From Pseudomonas sp. (GTDB lineage: Bacteria; Pseudomonadota; Gammaproteobacteria; Pseudomonadales; Pseudomonadaceae): a DNA stretch of 8,269 nucleotides. This document shows, piece after piece, positions 1 to 5,777 of this stretch. How positions within the stretch are numbered: position 1 is the stretch's first letter; each line of letters starts with the position of its first letter. The notes beneath the pieces were generated by a model that had not been told where the DNA came from, searched no databases, and saw only the letters and a program-made list of their open reading frames with translations. The position numbers were made by a program, and so were the translations under genes. The stretch spans positions 1 to 8,269 of the forward strand of contig JAQZAY010000153.1 in the NCBI GenBank assembly GCA_029239415.1, in the 5' to 3' direction.

Positions 1-98
1 GCACTCGCTATGACAAGCTGGCCAAGAGCTTTGCAGCCATGGTCACCTTGGCCTGCAGCCTACGTTGCATGCGGCAATACTTTTCGTACAAAGCCTAG
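1..98 (+). CDS. IS5-like transposase, C-terminal fragment (5' end outside window)
   Basis: Reading in frame from base 3 gives 31 residues ending at TAG (96-98). The fragment begins TRYDKLAKSFAAMV, which resembles the very C-terminus of IS5-family DDE transposases, where an R-Y-D-K-L-A motif precedes a short hydrophobic helix. The catalytic core lies left of the window, so whether the gene is intact cannot be judged. It reads toward the 3' end of fadD2, and its transcripts could run antisense into that gene because the terminator at 124-151 has its U-tract only on the other strand. An old decayed remnant is an equally possible reading. The IS5 assignment rests on this short motif alone. Confidence 0.7.
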   Translation, partial: TRYDKLAKSFAAMVTLACSLRCMRQYFSYKA

Positions 99-121
99 GG
101 CCCCGGCGGGCCATGCAGTCA
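1..121 (+). mobile_element. Right end of a probable IS5-family insertion sequence (boundary not defined)
   Basis: This is inferred from the transposase tail at 1-98. The element should end shortly after the stop codon and before the fadD2 terminator, whose U-tract pairs with bases 124-127. I could not place the terminal inverted repeat or a target duplication because the other end of the element is outside the window. A GC-rich 5-bp stem (99-103 with 108-112) follows the stop codon and may belong to the element. Confidence 0.45.
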
Positions 122-123
122 CG

Positions 124-151
124 AAAATGACCGAACAGCCAAATCCGGTCA
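124..151 (-). terminator. Rho-independent terminator of fadD2
   Basis: On the minus strand, 23 bases after the fadD2 stop codon, TGACCG and CGGTCA (128-133 and 146-151) pair perfectly. The stem extends by three more pairs, two of them G-U, to about 9 bp with a 6-nt loop. It is followed directly by TTTT (complement of 124-127). Position, stem and U-tract all fit an intrinsic terminator. It implies that fadD2 transcription ends before the insertion sequence. Confidence 0.7.
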
Positions 152-174
152 CGTTCGACCAGGTCGTCCAGGCT

Positions 175-1863
175 TCAGGCAATTTCCCGCAATTCGCGCC
201 GCAGGATCTTGCCGACCGGTGTCATGGGCAGCGAATCGCGCAGGACGATGTGCTTGGGCACCTTGTAGCCGGTGAAGTTGGCCTTGCAATAGGCCTTGAG
301 GTCATCGATGCTCACCCCGCCCTCGCGCGGCACCACGAACAACTTCACCGCCTCGCCCGAGCGCGCGTCCGGCACGCCGATGGCCGCGCAGTTGGCGACC
401 TGCGGATGGCCCATGACGATTTCCTCGATTTCGTTGGGGTACACGTTGAAGCCCGAGACGATGATCATGTCCTTCTTGCGATCGACGATGCGGGTGAAAC
501 CATCGGGGTCGATCACCGCGATGTCGCCGGTCTTGAGCCAGCCTTCGCTGTCGAGCGCCTCGGCGGTCGCCTCGGGCTGGCGCCAGTAGCCCTTCATTAC
601 CTGCGGCCCCTTGATGCACAGCTCGCCGCGCTCGCCCAGCGGCTGCTCGATGCCCTGGTCATCGATGACCTTGAACGCAGTGCCGAGCACGGGGATGCCG
701 ACGCTGCCCAGGCGGGCCTTGTCGCCATAGGGGTTGGTGCTGGCCACTGGCGAGGTCTCGGTCAGGCCGTAGCCTTCGACGATCCGGCAGCCCGTGAGCG
801 TCTCCCAACGTTCGGCGGTGGCCTTGACCAGCGCCGTGCCGCCCGAGTTGGTGACCTTGAGCGCCGAAAAATCGAGCGTCTTGAATCGCGGGTGATCCAT
901 CAGCGCGACAAACAGGGTGTTGAGCCCCAACAGCGCGGTGAAGCGCCACTTCCCGAGCTCCTTGATGAAACCGGGAATGTCCCGGGGGTTGGTGATGAGC
1001 ACGTTGTGATTGCCGGTGGCCATCATGCACATGCAGTTCGCGGTGAATGCATAGATGTGGTACAGCGGCAGCGGTGCGATCATCACCTCCTGGCCGTCCT
1101 TGATCAGCTTTTGCCCATCCGGCCCATGCTGGGAAAGACAGGCCAGCACCTGCAGCATGTTGGCCACCAGGTTGCCATGGGTCAGCATGGCGCCCTTGGC
1201 CAGGCCCGTGGTGCCGCCGGTGTACTGCAGCACGGCGATGTCGTCCAGGCCCAGGCTGACAGAGGCCGGCGACTGTCCGCGCCCATGGCGCAACACCTGC
1301 TTGAACGGCACGGCCTGTGGCAGGTGGTAGGCCGGGACCATCTTCTTGAGCTTGTCGACCACGGTGTTGACCAGCCACCCCCTGGCCGCTGGCAACAGGT
1401 CGCCCATCTTGGCCTCGATGAGGTATTCGATGCCGGTGTCGGGCAACACCTGCTGCACGCGCTGGCCGAACATGTTCAGGTAGACCAGCGCGCGGGCGCC
1501 GGAGTCCTTGAATTGATGGCGCATCTCGCGCTCGGTGTAGAGCGGGTTGGTGTTGACCACGACGAGGCCGGCGCGCAGGGCGCCGAACACGGCGATGGGA
1601 TACTGCAGCACGTTGGGCATCTGCACGGCGATGCGATCGCCCGGCACCAGGGAGGTGTGCTGTTGCAGGTAGGCGGCGAAGGCCGCCGAATGACGCTCGA
1701 GGTCGGCGTAGCTCAGGGTCACCCCCAGGTTGCTGAAGGCAGGCCGGTCGGCGAAGCGCTTGCAGGAGCGCTCGAAGACTTCGACTACCGATCGGTACGC
1801 CTGGAGGTCGATTCGCGAAGGGACGCCTTCGGGGCGCTTGTCATTCCAGAAGTCAGCGTGCAT
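175..1863 (-). CDS. fadD2: Long-chain fatty acid--CoA ligase, FadD2 type
   Basis: This 562-residue protein should activate fatty acids to acyl-CoA with ATP, through an acyl-adenylate, for beta-oxidation; it would act in the cytoplasm or at the inner membrane. The ANL-superfamily motifs are present in order: the nucleotide-binding loop YTGGTTGLAKGA (214-225), EGYGLTETSP (363-372), the fatty-acyl-CoA synthetase signature from GWLKTGD (441-447) through DRKKDMIIVSGFNVYP (461-476), and the catalytic lysine in PVGKILRREL (K552). Length and the N-terminus MHADFWNDKR match the Pseudomonas FadD2 group as I remember it. The start is supported by AGAGGA nine bases upstream. It is divergent from the maoC-like gene and is followed by its own terminator. 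In Pseudomonas a paralogue, fadD1, usually lies just downstream; here insertion-sequence DNA is found there. Function is confident; FadD2 rather than FadD1 is slightly less so. Confidence 0.95.
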   Translation of the reverse strand: MHADFWNDKRPEGVPSRIDLQAYRSVVEVFERSCKRFADRPAFSNLGVTLSYADLERHSAAFAAYLQQHTSLVPGDRIAVQMPNVLQYPIAVFGALRAGLVVVNTNPLYTEREMRHQFKDSGARALVYLNMFGQRVQQVLPDTGIEYLIEAKMGDLLPAARGWLVNTVVDKLKKMVPAYHLPQAVPFKQVLRHGRGQSPASVSLGLDDIAVLQYTGGTTGLAKGAMLTHGNLVANMLQVLACLSQHGPDGQKLIKDGQEVMIAPLPLYHIYAFTANCMCMMATGNHNVLITNPRDIPGFIKELGKWRFTALLGLNTLFVALMDHPRFKTLDFSALKVTNSGGTALVKATAERWETLTGCRIVEGYGLTETSPVASTNPYGDKARLGSVGIPVLGTAFKVIDDQGIEQPLGERGELCIKGPQVMKGYWRQPEATAEALDSEGWLKTGDIAVIDPDGFTRIVDRKKDMIIVSGFNVYPNEIEEIVMGHPQVANCAAIGVPDARSGEAVKLFVVPREGGVSIDDLKAYCKANFTGYKVPKHIVLRDSLPMTPVGKILRRELREIA

Positions 1864-1887
1864 TTATTGTTGTCCTCTTGCCTGAGC

Positions 1888-1903
1888 TGTCCGTAGCCGG
1901 ACA
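1888..1903 (-). repeat. Perfect 6-bp inverted repeat in the fadD2 leader
   Basis: TGTCCG and CGGACA flank a 4-nt spacer (TAGC), 25-40 bases upstream of the fadD2 start codon and upstream of its ribosome binding site. It could be an mRNA hairpin or an operator half of the divergent control region. It does not resemble the PsrA-type GAAAC/GTTTC operator. Function is inferred from position only. Confidence 0.4.
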
Positions 1904-1914
1904 CTAGCAGGTCT

Positions 1915-1996
1915 GCCAGAGGTCGCAACCTGACTCGCCGCGCCATTAACATCCTGAATGATATTGCCGCCGATACCCGGATCCAGGACCTCTGGC
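1915..1996. promoter_or_regulatory. fadD2/maoC divergent control region with a 10-bp inverted repeat
   Basis: GCCAGAGGTC (1915-1924) and its exact complement GACCTCTGGC (1987-1996) lie 62 bases apart inside the 245-bp gap (1864-2108) between the two divergent starts. The centre-to-centre distance is 72 bp, close to seven helical turns. This would suit two bound copies of one regulator, possibly with looping; that is inference. I could not assign convincing -35/-10 boxes in either direction within the gap. Confidence 0.4.
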
Positions 1997-2108
1997 GCGC
2001 GGCTTGCGGAGCATGGGAATGCAGGCGATCGACGGCGGATGTGATCCGGTCAGCACCGGCAAGCGTCACAGGAGGATCGCCACCCGTTCGAACCTCAAGG
2101 AAACCCCG

Positions 2109-2579
2109 ATGACCCAGGTCACCAACACGCCCTACGAAGCCCTCGAAGTCGGCCAGACCGCCACCTACAGCAAGTCCGTCGAAGAACGCGACATCCAGTT
2201 GTTCGCGGCGATGTCGGGTGATCACAATCCGGTGCACCTGGACGCCGAGTTCGCCGCCAAGAGCATGTTCCGCGAGCGTATCGCCCATGGCATGTTCAGC
2301 GGCGCCCTGATCAGCGCGGCCGTGGCCTGCACCTTGCCAGGTCCCGGCACGATCTACCTGGGCCAGAAGATGAGCTTCCAGAAGCCGGTGAAGATCGGCG
2401 ACCAGCTCACCGTGCGCCTGGAAATTCTCGAAAAGCTGCCCAAGTTCAAGGTGCGCATCGCCACCAACGTCTACAACCAGAACGACGAGCTGGTGGTCGA
2501 GGGCGAAGCCGAGATCCTGGCTCCGCGCAAGCAGCAGACCGTCGAACTGGTCAGCCCGCCGAACTTCGTCGCCGGCTGA
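2109..2579 (+). CDS. MaoC-fold (R)-specific enoyl-CoA hydratase-like protein
   Basis: This 156-residue single hot-dog domain resembles MaoC/PhaJ hydratases, which hydrate trans-2-enoyl-CoA to (R)-3-hydroxyacyl-CoA. The hydratase-2 motif is complete: MSGDHNPVHLD (35-45) supplies the catalytic pair D38 and H43, spaced as Asp31/His36 in PhaJ, and RIAHGMFSGAL (57-67) follows. The ATG at 2109 was chosen because AAGGA lies 7 bases upstream and the product starts at the usual N-terminus; an upstream in-frame TTG at 2004 would add 35 unrelated residues. A strong AGGAGG at 2070-2075 has no start codon at a usable distance. Paired with fadD2, it could link fatty-acid activation to beta-oxidation of certain isomers or to PHA precursors; the physiological substrate is not known from sequence. 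It ends with no gap against the convergent sigma-factor gene. Confidence 0.9.
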   Translation: MTQVTNTPYEALEVGQTATYSKSVEERDIQLFAAMSGDHNPVHLDAEFAAKSMFRERIAHGMFSGALISAAVACTLPGPGTIYLGQKMSFQKPVKIGDQLTVRLEILEKLPKFKVRIATNVYNQNDELVVEGEAEILAPRKQQTVELVSPPNFVAG

Positions 2580-3818
2580 TCAATCCAGTTCGCGCAGGCG
2601 GCGCTCGATGAAGCGCCGCTCCGGCTCCTGCCGGGTGTGCCTCAGCGCCTCGCGCCAGGCCGCCCGGGCCCGCTCGGCATGCCCCAGCTGGCGATGCAGT
2701 TCGGCCCGCGCGGCATGGGCCAGGTGGTAATCAGGCAATTGCCCGCGCGCCAGGATCGCCTCGACGGCCTCGAGCCCCGCCTGCGGGCCGTCCCTTCGCG
2801 CCAGCGCCGCAGCCCGGTTGAGCTCGACCACCGGCGAAGGCCAGCCACGCTGCAGCACCTCATAAAGCCCGACGATCTCTGTCCAGTCGGTCTGCCCTGC
2901 ACTTGGGGCCTGGGCATGCACTGCAGCTATCGCCGCCTGCAGGCCATAGGCGCCGAAGTGGCGGCTGCGCAGGGCCTGTTCGACCAGCAGGCTGCCCTCA
3001 TCGATCAGCGCACGATCCCACAGGCTGCGGTCCTGTTGGTCCAGCACGATCAATTCACCCCGCGCATCGACGCGCGCCCTTTGCCGCGAGGCCTGCAACA
3101 GCATCAGCGCGAGCAGGCCGAGCACTTCAGGATCCGGCAGCAGCTGCGCCAGCAGGCGACCCAGGCGTATGGCCTCGTCGCTCAAGGCCTGCTGCATCAG
3201 TGCTTGGCCAGCAGACGCCGAGTAGCCTTCGTTGAACACCAGGTATATGACGCGCAGCACGCTGTCCAGGCGTTCGGGCAACTCGGCGAGTCCCGGCACC
3301 TGGTAGGGAATGCCCGCATCACGGATCTTGGCCTTGGCGCGCACGATGCGTTGCGCGATGGCCGCCGGGCTCTGCAGGAACGCCCGGGCAATCTGCTCGG
3401 TGGTCAGGCCGCAGACCTCGCGCAGGGTCAGCGGCACCTGGGCATCGGCGGACAAGGCTGGGTGACAGCAGGTGAAGATCAGCCGCAGGCGGTCATCGGC
3501 GAGCATTTCATCCTCGCTTGGATCTTCTGCCTGGCAATCGAGCATCAAGGCCAGTTGCGCCTGGGACCTGTCGAAGCGCGCACGCCGTCGCAGCGCATCG
3601 ATGGCCTTGAAGCGGCCGGTCGATACCAGCCAGGCACGCGGGTTTTGCGGGATGCCGTCCCGCTGCCAGCGCTGCATGGCAATGAAGAAGGCCTCATGCA
3701 GGGCCTCCTCGGCCAGGTCGAAATCGCCCAGCAAGCCGATCAAGGTCGCCAGGATGCGCCGGGACTCGCGCTTGTAGATCGCCTCGACCTGGACGCGCAG
3801 TGCAGCGTCGGCGGCCAT
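2580..3818 (-). CDS. ECF sigma factor with long C-terminal domain, ECF42-like
   Basis: This 412-residue protein is about twice the length of an ordinary ECF sigma factor. Region sigma-2 spans about 11-80 (LAEEALHEAFFIAMQRW, then RAWLVSTGRFKAIDALRRR). Sigma-4 spans about 108-168, with the conserved LRLIFTCCHPALS and a helix-turn-helix around LTTEQIARAFLQSPAAIAQR. Residues 186-290 contain VIYLVFNEGYSAS, typical of the extension (DUF6596-like) of this group. About 310-405 is alpha-helical and TPR-like (VELNRAAALARRDG, then LGHAERARAAWREAL). Such extensions with DGPF-protein partners mark ECF42; these sigma factors lack a classical anti-sigma factor and the C-terminal domain is thought to control activity. 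ATG at 3818 shares its A with the upstream stop codon (TGATG) and has little ribosome binding site of its own, so translation is probably coupled. A longer 540-residue frame exists but runs through the SRPBCC gene. Targets are unknown apart from the likely autoregulatory promoter. Confidence 0.93.
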   Translation of the reverse strand: MAADAALRVQVEAIYKRESRRILATLIGLLGDFDLAEEALHEAFFIAMQRWQRDGIPQNPRAWLVSTGRFKAIDALRRRARFDRSQAQLALMLDCQAEDPSEDEMLADDRLRLIFTCCHPALSADAQVPLTLREVCGLTTEQIARAFLQSPAAIAQRIVRAKAKIRDAGIPYQVPGLAELPERLDSVLRVIYLVFNEGYSASAGQALMQQALSDEAIRLGRLLAQLLPDPEVLGLLALMLLQASRQRARVDARGELIVLDQQDRSLWDRALIDEGSLLVEQALRSRHFGAYGLQAAIAAVHAQAPSAGQTDWTEIVGLYEVLQRGWPSPVVELNRAAALARRDGPQAGLEAVEAILARGQLPDYHLAHAARAELHRQLGHAERARAAWREALRHTRQEPERRFIERRLRELD

Positions 3819-4309
3819 CAGTCCGGCATCCGACAGGTCACCACCTCGACCAGGCGATCCAGGCTCTCGCCCCAGCCCCGGTAGAACCCCATTTCCTCGT
3901 GGGCACGACAGTCGGCGGCGCTCCAGTGCCAGGCGCTGGCGGTATAGCGGGTCCGGCCCAGCTCTTCCTCGAAGGTGATCACCGCGGTCATGAAAGCCTG
4001 GGCAGACGGTACCCAGCCGGGGGAAAAAGCGTCGGTGAACACCAGCCGGCGCGGCGCGATGATTTCCAGGAATACACCCTGGCTGGGATACTCGGTGCCA
4101 TCCGGGGCACGCATCAAGGTGCGCAGCAGGCCGCCGACCCACAGCTGCATCTCGCATTCGGGGGTGGTCATGCCGTGGGGGCCCCACCATTGCTGGAGCC
4201 ACCTGGGCTCGGTCCAGGCGCGGAATACCTTGTTGCGCGGCGCATCTATCAAGCGGGTAATGGATAATGGGTGTCGAGGCGCTCCCTGGCCAGGTTGTTC
4301 AAGGCTCAT
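3818..4309 (-). CDS. SRPBCC-superfamily protein (AHSA1/CalC-like)
   Basis: This 163-residue soluble protein has the AHSA1-type START-like fold signature: an initial strand and helix TRLIDAPRNKVFRAWTEP (18-35), WLQQWWGPHGM (38-48), and a C-terminal helix after HEEMGFYRGWGESLDRLVEVV (137-157). The fold forms a deep hydrophobic pocket and commonly binds small hydrophobic ligands; no ligand can be named here. ATG at 4309 follows GGAGAA at 8 bases; an in-frame start 22 codons earlier would overlap the DGPF gene and is less likely. It lies 19 bases after the DGPF stop and overlaps the sigma-factor start by one base, so it belongs to the operon. As the partner of an ECF42-like sigma factor it may sense or process the inducing compound; that is inference. 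Confidence 0.88.
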   Translation of the reverse strand: MSLEQPGQGAPRHPLSITRLIDAPRNKVFRAWTEPRWLQQWWGPHGMTTPECEMQLWVGGLLRTLMRAPDGTEYPSQGVFLEIIAPRRLVFTDAFSPGWVPSAQAFMTAVITFEEELGRTRYTASAWHWSAADCRAHEEMGFYRGWGESLDRLVEVVTCRMPD

Positions 4310-4328
4310 TGTCGTGGTTCTCCGTCTG

Positions 4329-4673
4329 TCAGGGTTGCAGCTCGCGCACTGGACGCACCTCCACACTGCCGACACGCGCTGCCGGGATGCCCTTGGCGAT
4401 ATTCAAGGCTTCATTGAGGTCGTGGGCGTCGACCAGGTAGAAGCCGGCAAGCTGTTCCTTGGTTTCGGCGAAAGGGCCATCGGTCAGGCTCATCTGGCCA
4501 CCCCGCACCCGCACTGTTGTCGCCGTGCGCACCGACTTGAGTGCCTCGGCCGCCAGCATCCGGCCCGTGCCATGCAACGCCTCGGCGTAGGCGCAGCACT
4601 CGGCATCGGCCGGGCTTGCAGGCAGGCTGTGCAGCAGCTCTTCGTCACAATAGACCAGACACAGGTATTTCAT
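4329..4673 (-). CDS. DGPF-domain (YCII-related) protein
   Basis: This 114-residue protein begins MKYLCLVYCDEELL, the usual opening of YCII-related DGPF proteins, and carries the name-giving DGPF motif at 65-68 within MSLTDGPFAETKEQLAGFYL. The fold is a ferredoxin-like alpha/beta dimer; biochemical function is not established in the family, although the C-terminal VEVRPVRE is typical. Four cysteines (C5, C9, C26, C27) stand out in such a short protein. ATG at 4673 is preceded by GGAG at 6 bases. DGPF genes are the hallmark neighbours and targets of ECF42 sigma factors, so its place in the operon supports the sigma classification. An accessory or sensory role is inferred, not shown. Confidence 0.9.
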   Translation of the reverse strand: MKYLCLVYCDEELLHSLPASPADAECCAYAEALHGTGRMLAAEALKSVRTATTVRVRGGQMSLTDGPFAETKEQLAGFYLVDAHDLNEALNIAKGIPAARVGSVEVRPVRELQP

Positions 4674-4711
4674 GGTCGTCTCCAGCGTGAGCGGAAAGTG
4701 CGATTGGCGAT

Positions 4712-4733
4712 AAGGCACCGCGTTTTTTGCCTT
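4712..4733 (-). repeat. Small hairpin between the SnoaL-like and DGPF genes
   Basis: On the minus strand AAGGCA and TGCCTT pair perfectly around a 10-nt A-rich loop. The stem starts at the last base of the SnoaL-like stop codon. There is no U-tract after it, so it is not a clear terminator. It could stabilise the upstream mRNA segment or modestly alter relative expression within the 59-base gap. Confidence 0.3.
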
Positions 4734-5158
4734 CAAGGCTTGAGGTTGAACAACGCTTTCTGGGTTTGCATGTCGAAAGGCGCTGACCAGTGCTCGTGGA
4801 CCACCTGCCAGGTTGCGCCGCTGCGCCGGTAGCCGACCGTGGCGCGCATGTAGCCGCACTGGCTCTCGTCATCGGCCGGGCCGCAGCGATTGAGCCAGTG
4901 GGCAAGCGCCAGGTTGCCATCGGCCTGCACCGACAGCTGCGCGACCTCGAAGACCATCGGCCCGGTGCAATAGCCCATGCACATCTCCCAATGCGCGCGG
5001 TAGGACGCCTTGTCCGTGAATTGCAGGGCCTGGATCGCGTCGAACGCGACGATGTCATCGGCATAGGGCGCGGCGATGCCTTCAAGGTCGCGGTCGCGCA
5101 CCGCCTGGACCCAACGCTCGATCAATTGGCGGATTTCGCTTTCGGCTGCGCTGTTCAT
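4733..5158 (-). CDS. SnoaL-like (NTF2-fold) protein
   Basis: This 141-residue protein has the SnoaL-like NTF2 cone-fold pattern: an N-terminal helix IRQLIERWVQAVRDRDLEGI (9-28), then PYADDIVAFDAI (31-42), a helix with YRAHWEMC (53-60), and C-terminal strands ending WQVVHEHWSAPFDM (117-130). Family members are enzymes (cyclases, isomerases, hydroxylases) or ligand binders, so a reaction cannot be assigned. Polar residues that could face the pocket include D40, H56, H87, H121 and H123. Four cysteines (C60, C64, C92, C101) are notable. The ATG at 5158 has a strong GGAGGT at 7 bases; the open frame extends 40 codons further upstream, through the predicted promoter and with no ribosome binding site I could see. 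It is the first gene of the sigma-factor operon, 59 bases before the DGPF gene. Confidence 0.88.
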   Translation of the reverse strand: MNSAAESEIRQLIERWVQAVRDRDLEGIAAPYADDIVAFDAIQALQFTDKASYRAHWEMCMGYCTGPMVFEVAQLSVQADGNLALAHWLNRCGPADDESQCGYMRATVGYRRSGATWQVVHEHWSAPFDMQTQKALFNLKP

Positions 5159-5216
5159 CGTCTCTACCTCCGACCAGTCATGAATGGGCGCCAGGTGTGC
5201 GGCGCGCTCATGAAGT

Positions 5217-5244
5217 GGTCGAATGGCAGGGACGGTTTTCGACA
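5217..5244 (-). promoter_or_regulatory. Predicted ECF42-type promoter of the sigma-factor operon
   Basis: On the minus strand TGTCGA (5244-5239), a 17-base spacer and CGACC (5221-5217) lie 59 bases upstream of the first ATG of the operon. From memory, published ECF42 target promoters have TGTCGA at -35 and CGA(T/C) at -10. Other TGTCGA copies that I found in the window lack CGA at this spacing and lie inside or at the ends of genes. Transcription would start near 5211, leaving a leader of about 50 bases with the GGAGGT site. This predicts positive autoregulation of the operon. Confidence 0.65.
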
Positions 5245-5308
5245 GCTCGGCTCGAGAAGATGTGCCGTCCGGGAGCACTCAGGCCCTGGAAGCCCTTCGA
5301 ATCTGTCA

Positions 5309-5336
5309 GCCTTGCACGACACTCAACGAACAAGGC
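5309..5336 (-). repeat. Stem-loop between the DUF2790 gene and the sigma-factor operon
   Basis: GCCTTG and CAAGGC pair perfectly around a 16-nt loop, 12 bases after the DUF2790 stop codon on the minus strand. No U-tract follows, so it is at best a weak or factor-assisted terminator. The rest of the 190-base gap (5159-5348) holds the predicted sigma promoter and no further gene that I can support. Confidence 0.3.
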
Positions 5337-5348
5337 ATCTGCTACACG

Positions 5349-5606
5349 CTACCCTTCATCACATCCCCTCCCCATCGCCCGGTATTCCAGCGTATGGATC
5401 TGTCCCTGGTGATCCTCGTACGTCATGGTGGCCGGTACCACTACGCAGACGTCGGGGATCGTCGAGAGGCTGATGACGCGCTTGATGTCCAGATCGACGG
5501 AGTAGTCGTATTGCTGGACAACCGGCTGGCTGGGGGTTGCGGGAGGGTCGTCGGCGAGGGCGAACGAGGACAGGCCAAGCATTGCAAGCATCAGGAAGGG
5601 TTTCAT
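5349..5606 (-). CDS. Secreted DUF2790-family protein
   Basis: This is an 85-residue precursor with a clear signal peptide, MKPFLMLAMLGLSSFALA, with likely cleavage before DD (18/19). The mature part carries the DUF2790 pattern known mainly from Pseudomonas: QQYDYSVDLDIKRVIS (31-46), PDVCVVVPATMTYEDHQG (51-68) and LEYRAMGRGC (73-82). Two cysteines (C54, C82) could form a disulfide in the periplasm. The function of the family is unknown. ATG at 5606 was chosen because it begins the signal peptide and has AAGG 8 bases upstream; an earlier in-frame ATG at 5648 has no ribosome binding site and would spoil the signal peptide. It is on the same strand as the sigma-factor operon but 190 bases upstream of it, so it is probably a separate unit. 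Confidence 0.87.
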   Translation of the reverse strand: MKPFLMLAMLGLSSFALADDPPATPSQPVVQQYDYSVDLDIKRVISLSTIPDVCVVVPATMTYEDHQGQIHTLEYRAMGRGCDEG

Positions 5607-5671
5607 GGTAGAGGCCTTGAAAGCAATCAAGCGAGCGATTGACTTCATGTGCCACAGTGGCGCGGAGAAGT

Positions 5672-5697
5672 TGTCATATCAACTGCAAGAGATGACA
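5672..5697. repeat. Inverted repeat TGTCAT-N14-ATGACA upstream of the DUF2790 gene
   Basis: Two perfect 6-bp arms (5672-5677 and 5692-5697) lie 66 bases upstream of the DUF2790 start, in the gap shared with the divergent GNAT gene. A second, overlapping repeat pairs AGTTG (5669-5673) with CAACT (5680-5684). The arrangement suits a dimeric response-regulator site, but I cannot name the regulator. Confidence 0.35.
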
Positions 5698-5700
5698 CGA

Positions 5701-5777
5701 AGTACCGCTCCCGCTGGGTACTGCCGGGGATGGCTACAGTCTACTCCTGGCTTGGCTGGCGGGAAGTCTGCCAGCCA
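5701..5777. repeat. Two tandem stem-loops in the DUF2790/GNAT intergenic region
   Basis: The first pairs AGTACC (5701-5706) with GGTACT (5717-5722). The second is stronger: TGGCTGGC (5753-5760) pairs perfectly over 8 bp with GCCAGCCA (5770-5777) around a 9-nt loop. On the plus strand the second is followed by CCTTCATTTTG, a weak T-rich stretch, but no plus-strand gene precedes it. The whole gap (5607-5879) holds no gene that I can support. The stem-loops may be leader structures of either flanking gene. Confidence 0.4.

Noticed and set aside
10..1896. 628-codon plus-strand open frame opposite fadD2
   Set aside because: It lies antisense to a clear acyl-CoA ligase, has no recognisable motif, and starts in the transposase fragment. 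Long antisense frames are common in GC-rich coding DNA.
1864..2108. PsrA-type operator expected before fatty-acid genes
   Set aside because: No GAAAC-N4-GTTTC-like sequence was found in the gap.
2637..3884. 415-codon plus-strand open frame opposite the sigma-factor gene
   Set aside because: The complementary frame carries sigma-2, sigma-4 and extension motifs; this one is low-complexity in composition and has no family signature.
2580..4202. 540-codon version of the sigma factor
   Set aside because: The added N-terminus is read out of frame through the SRPBCC gene and shows no sigma homology. ATG at 3818 begins the proper domain.
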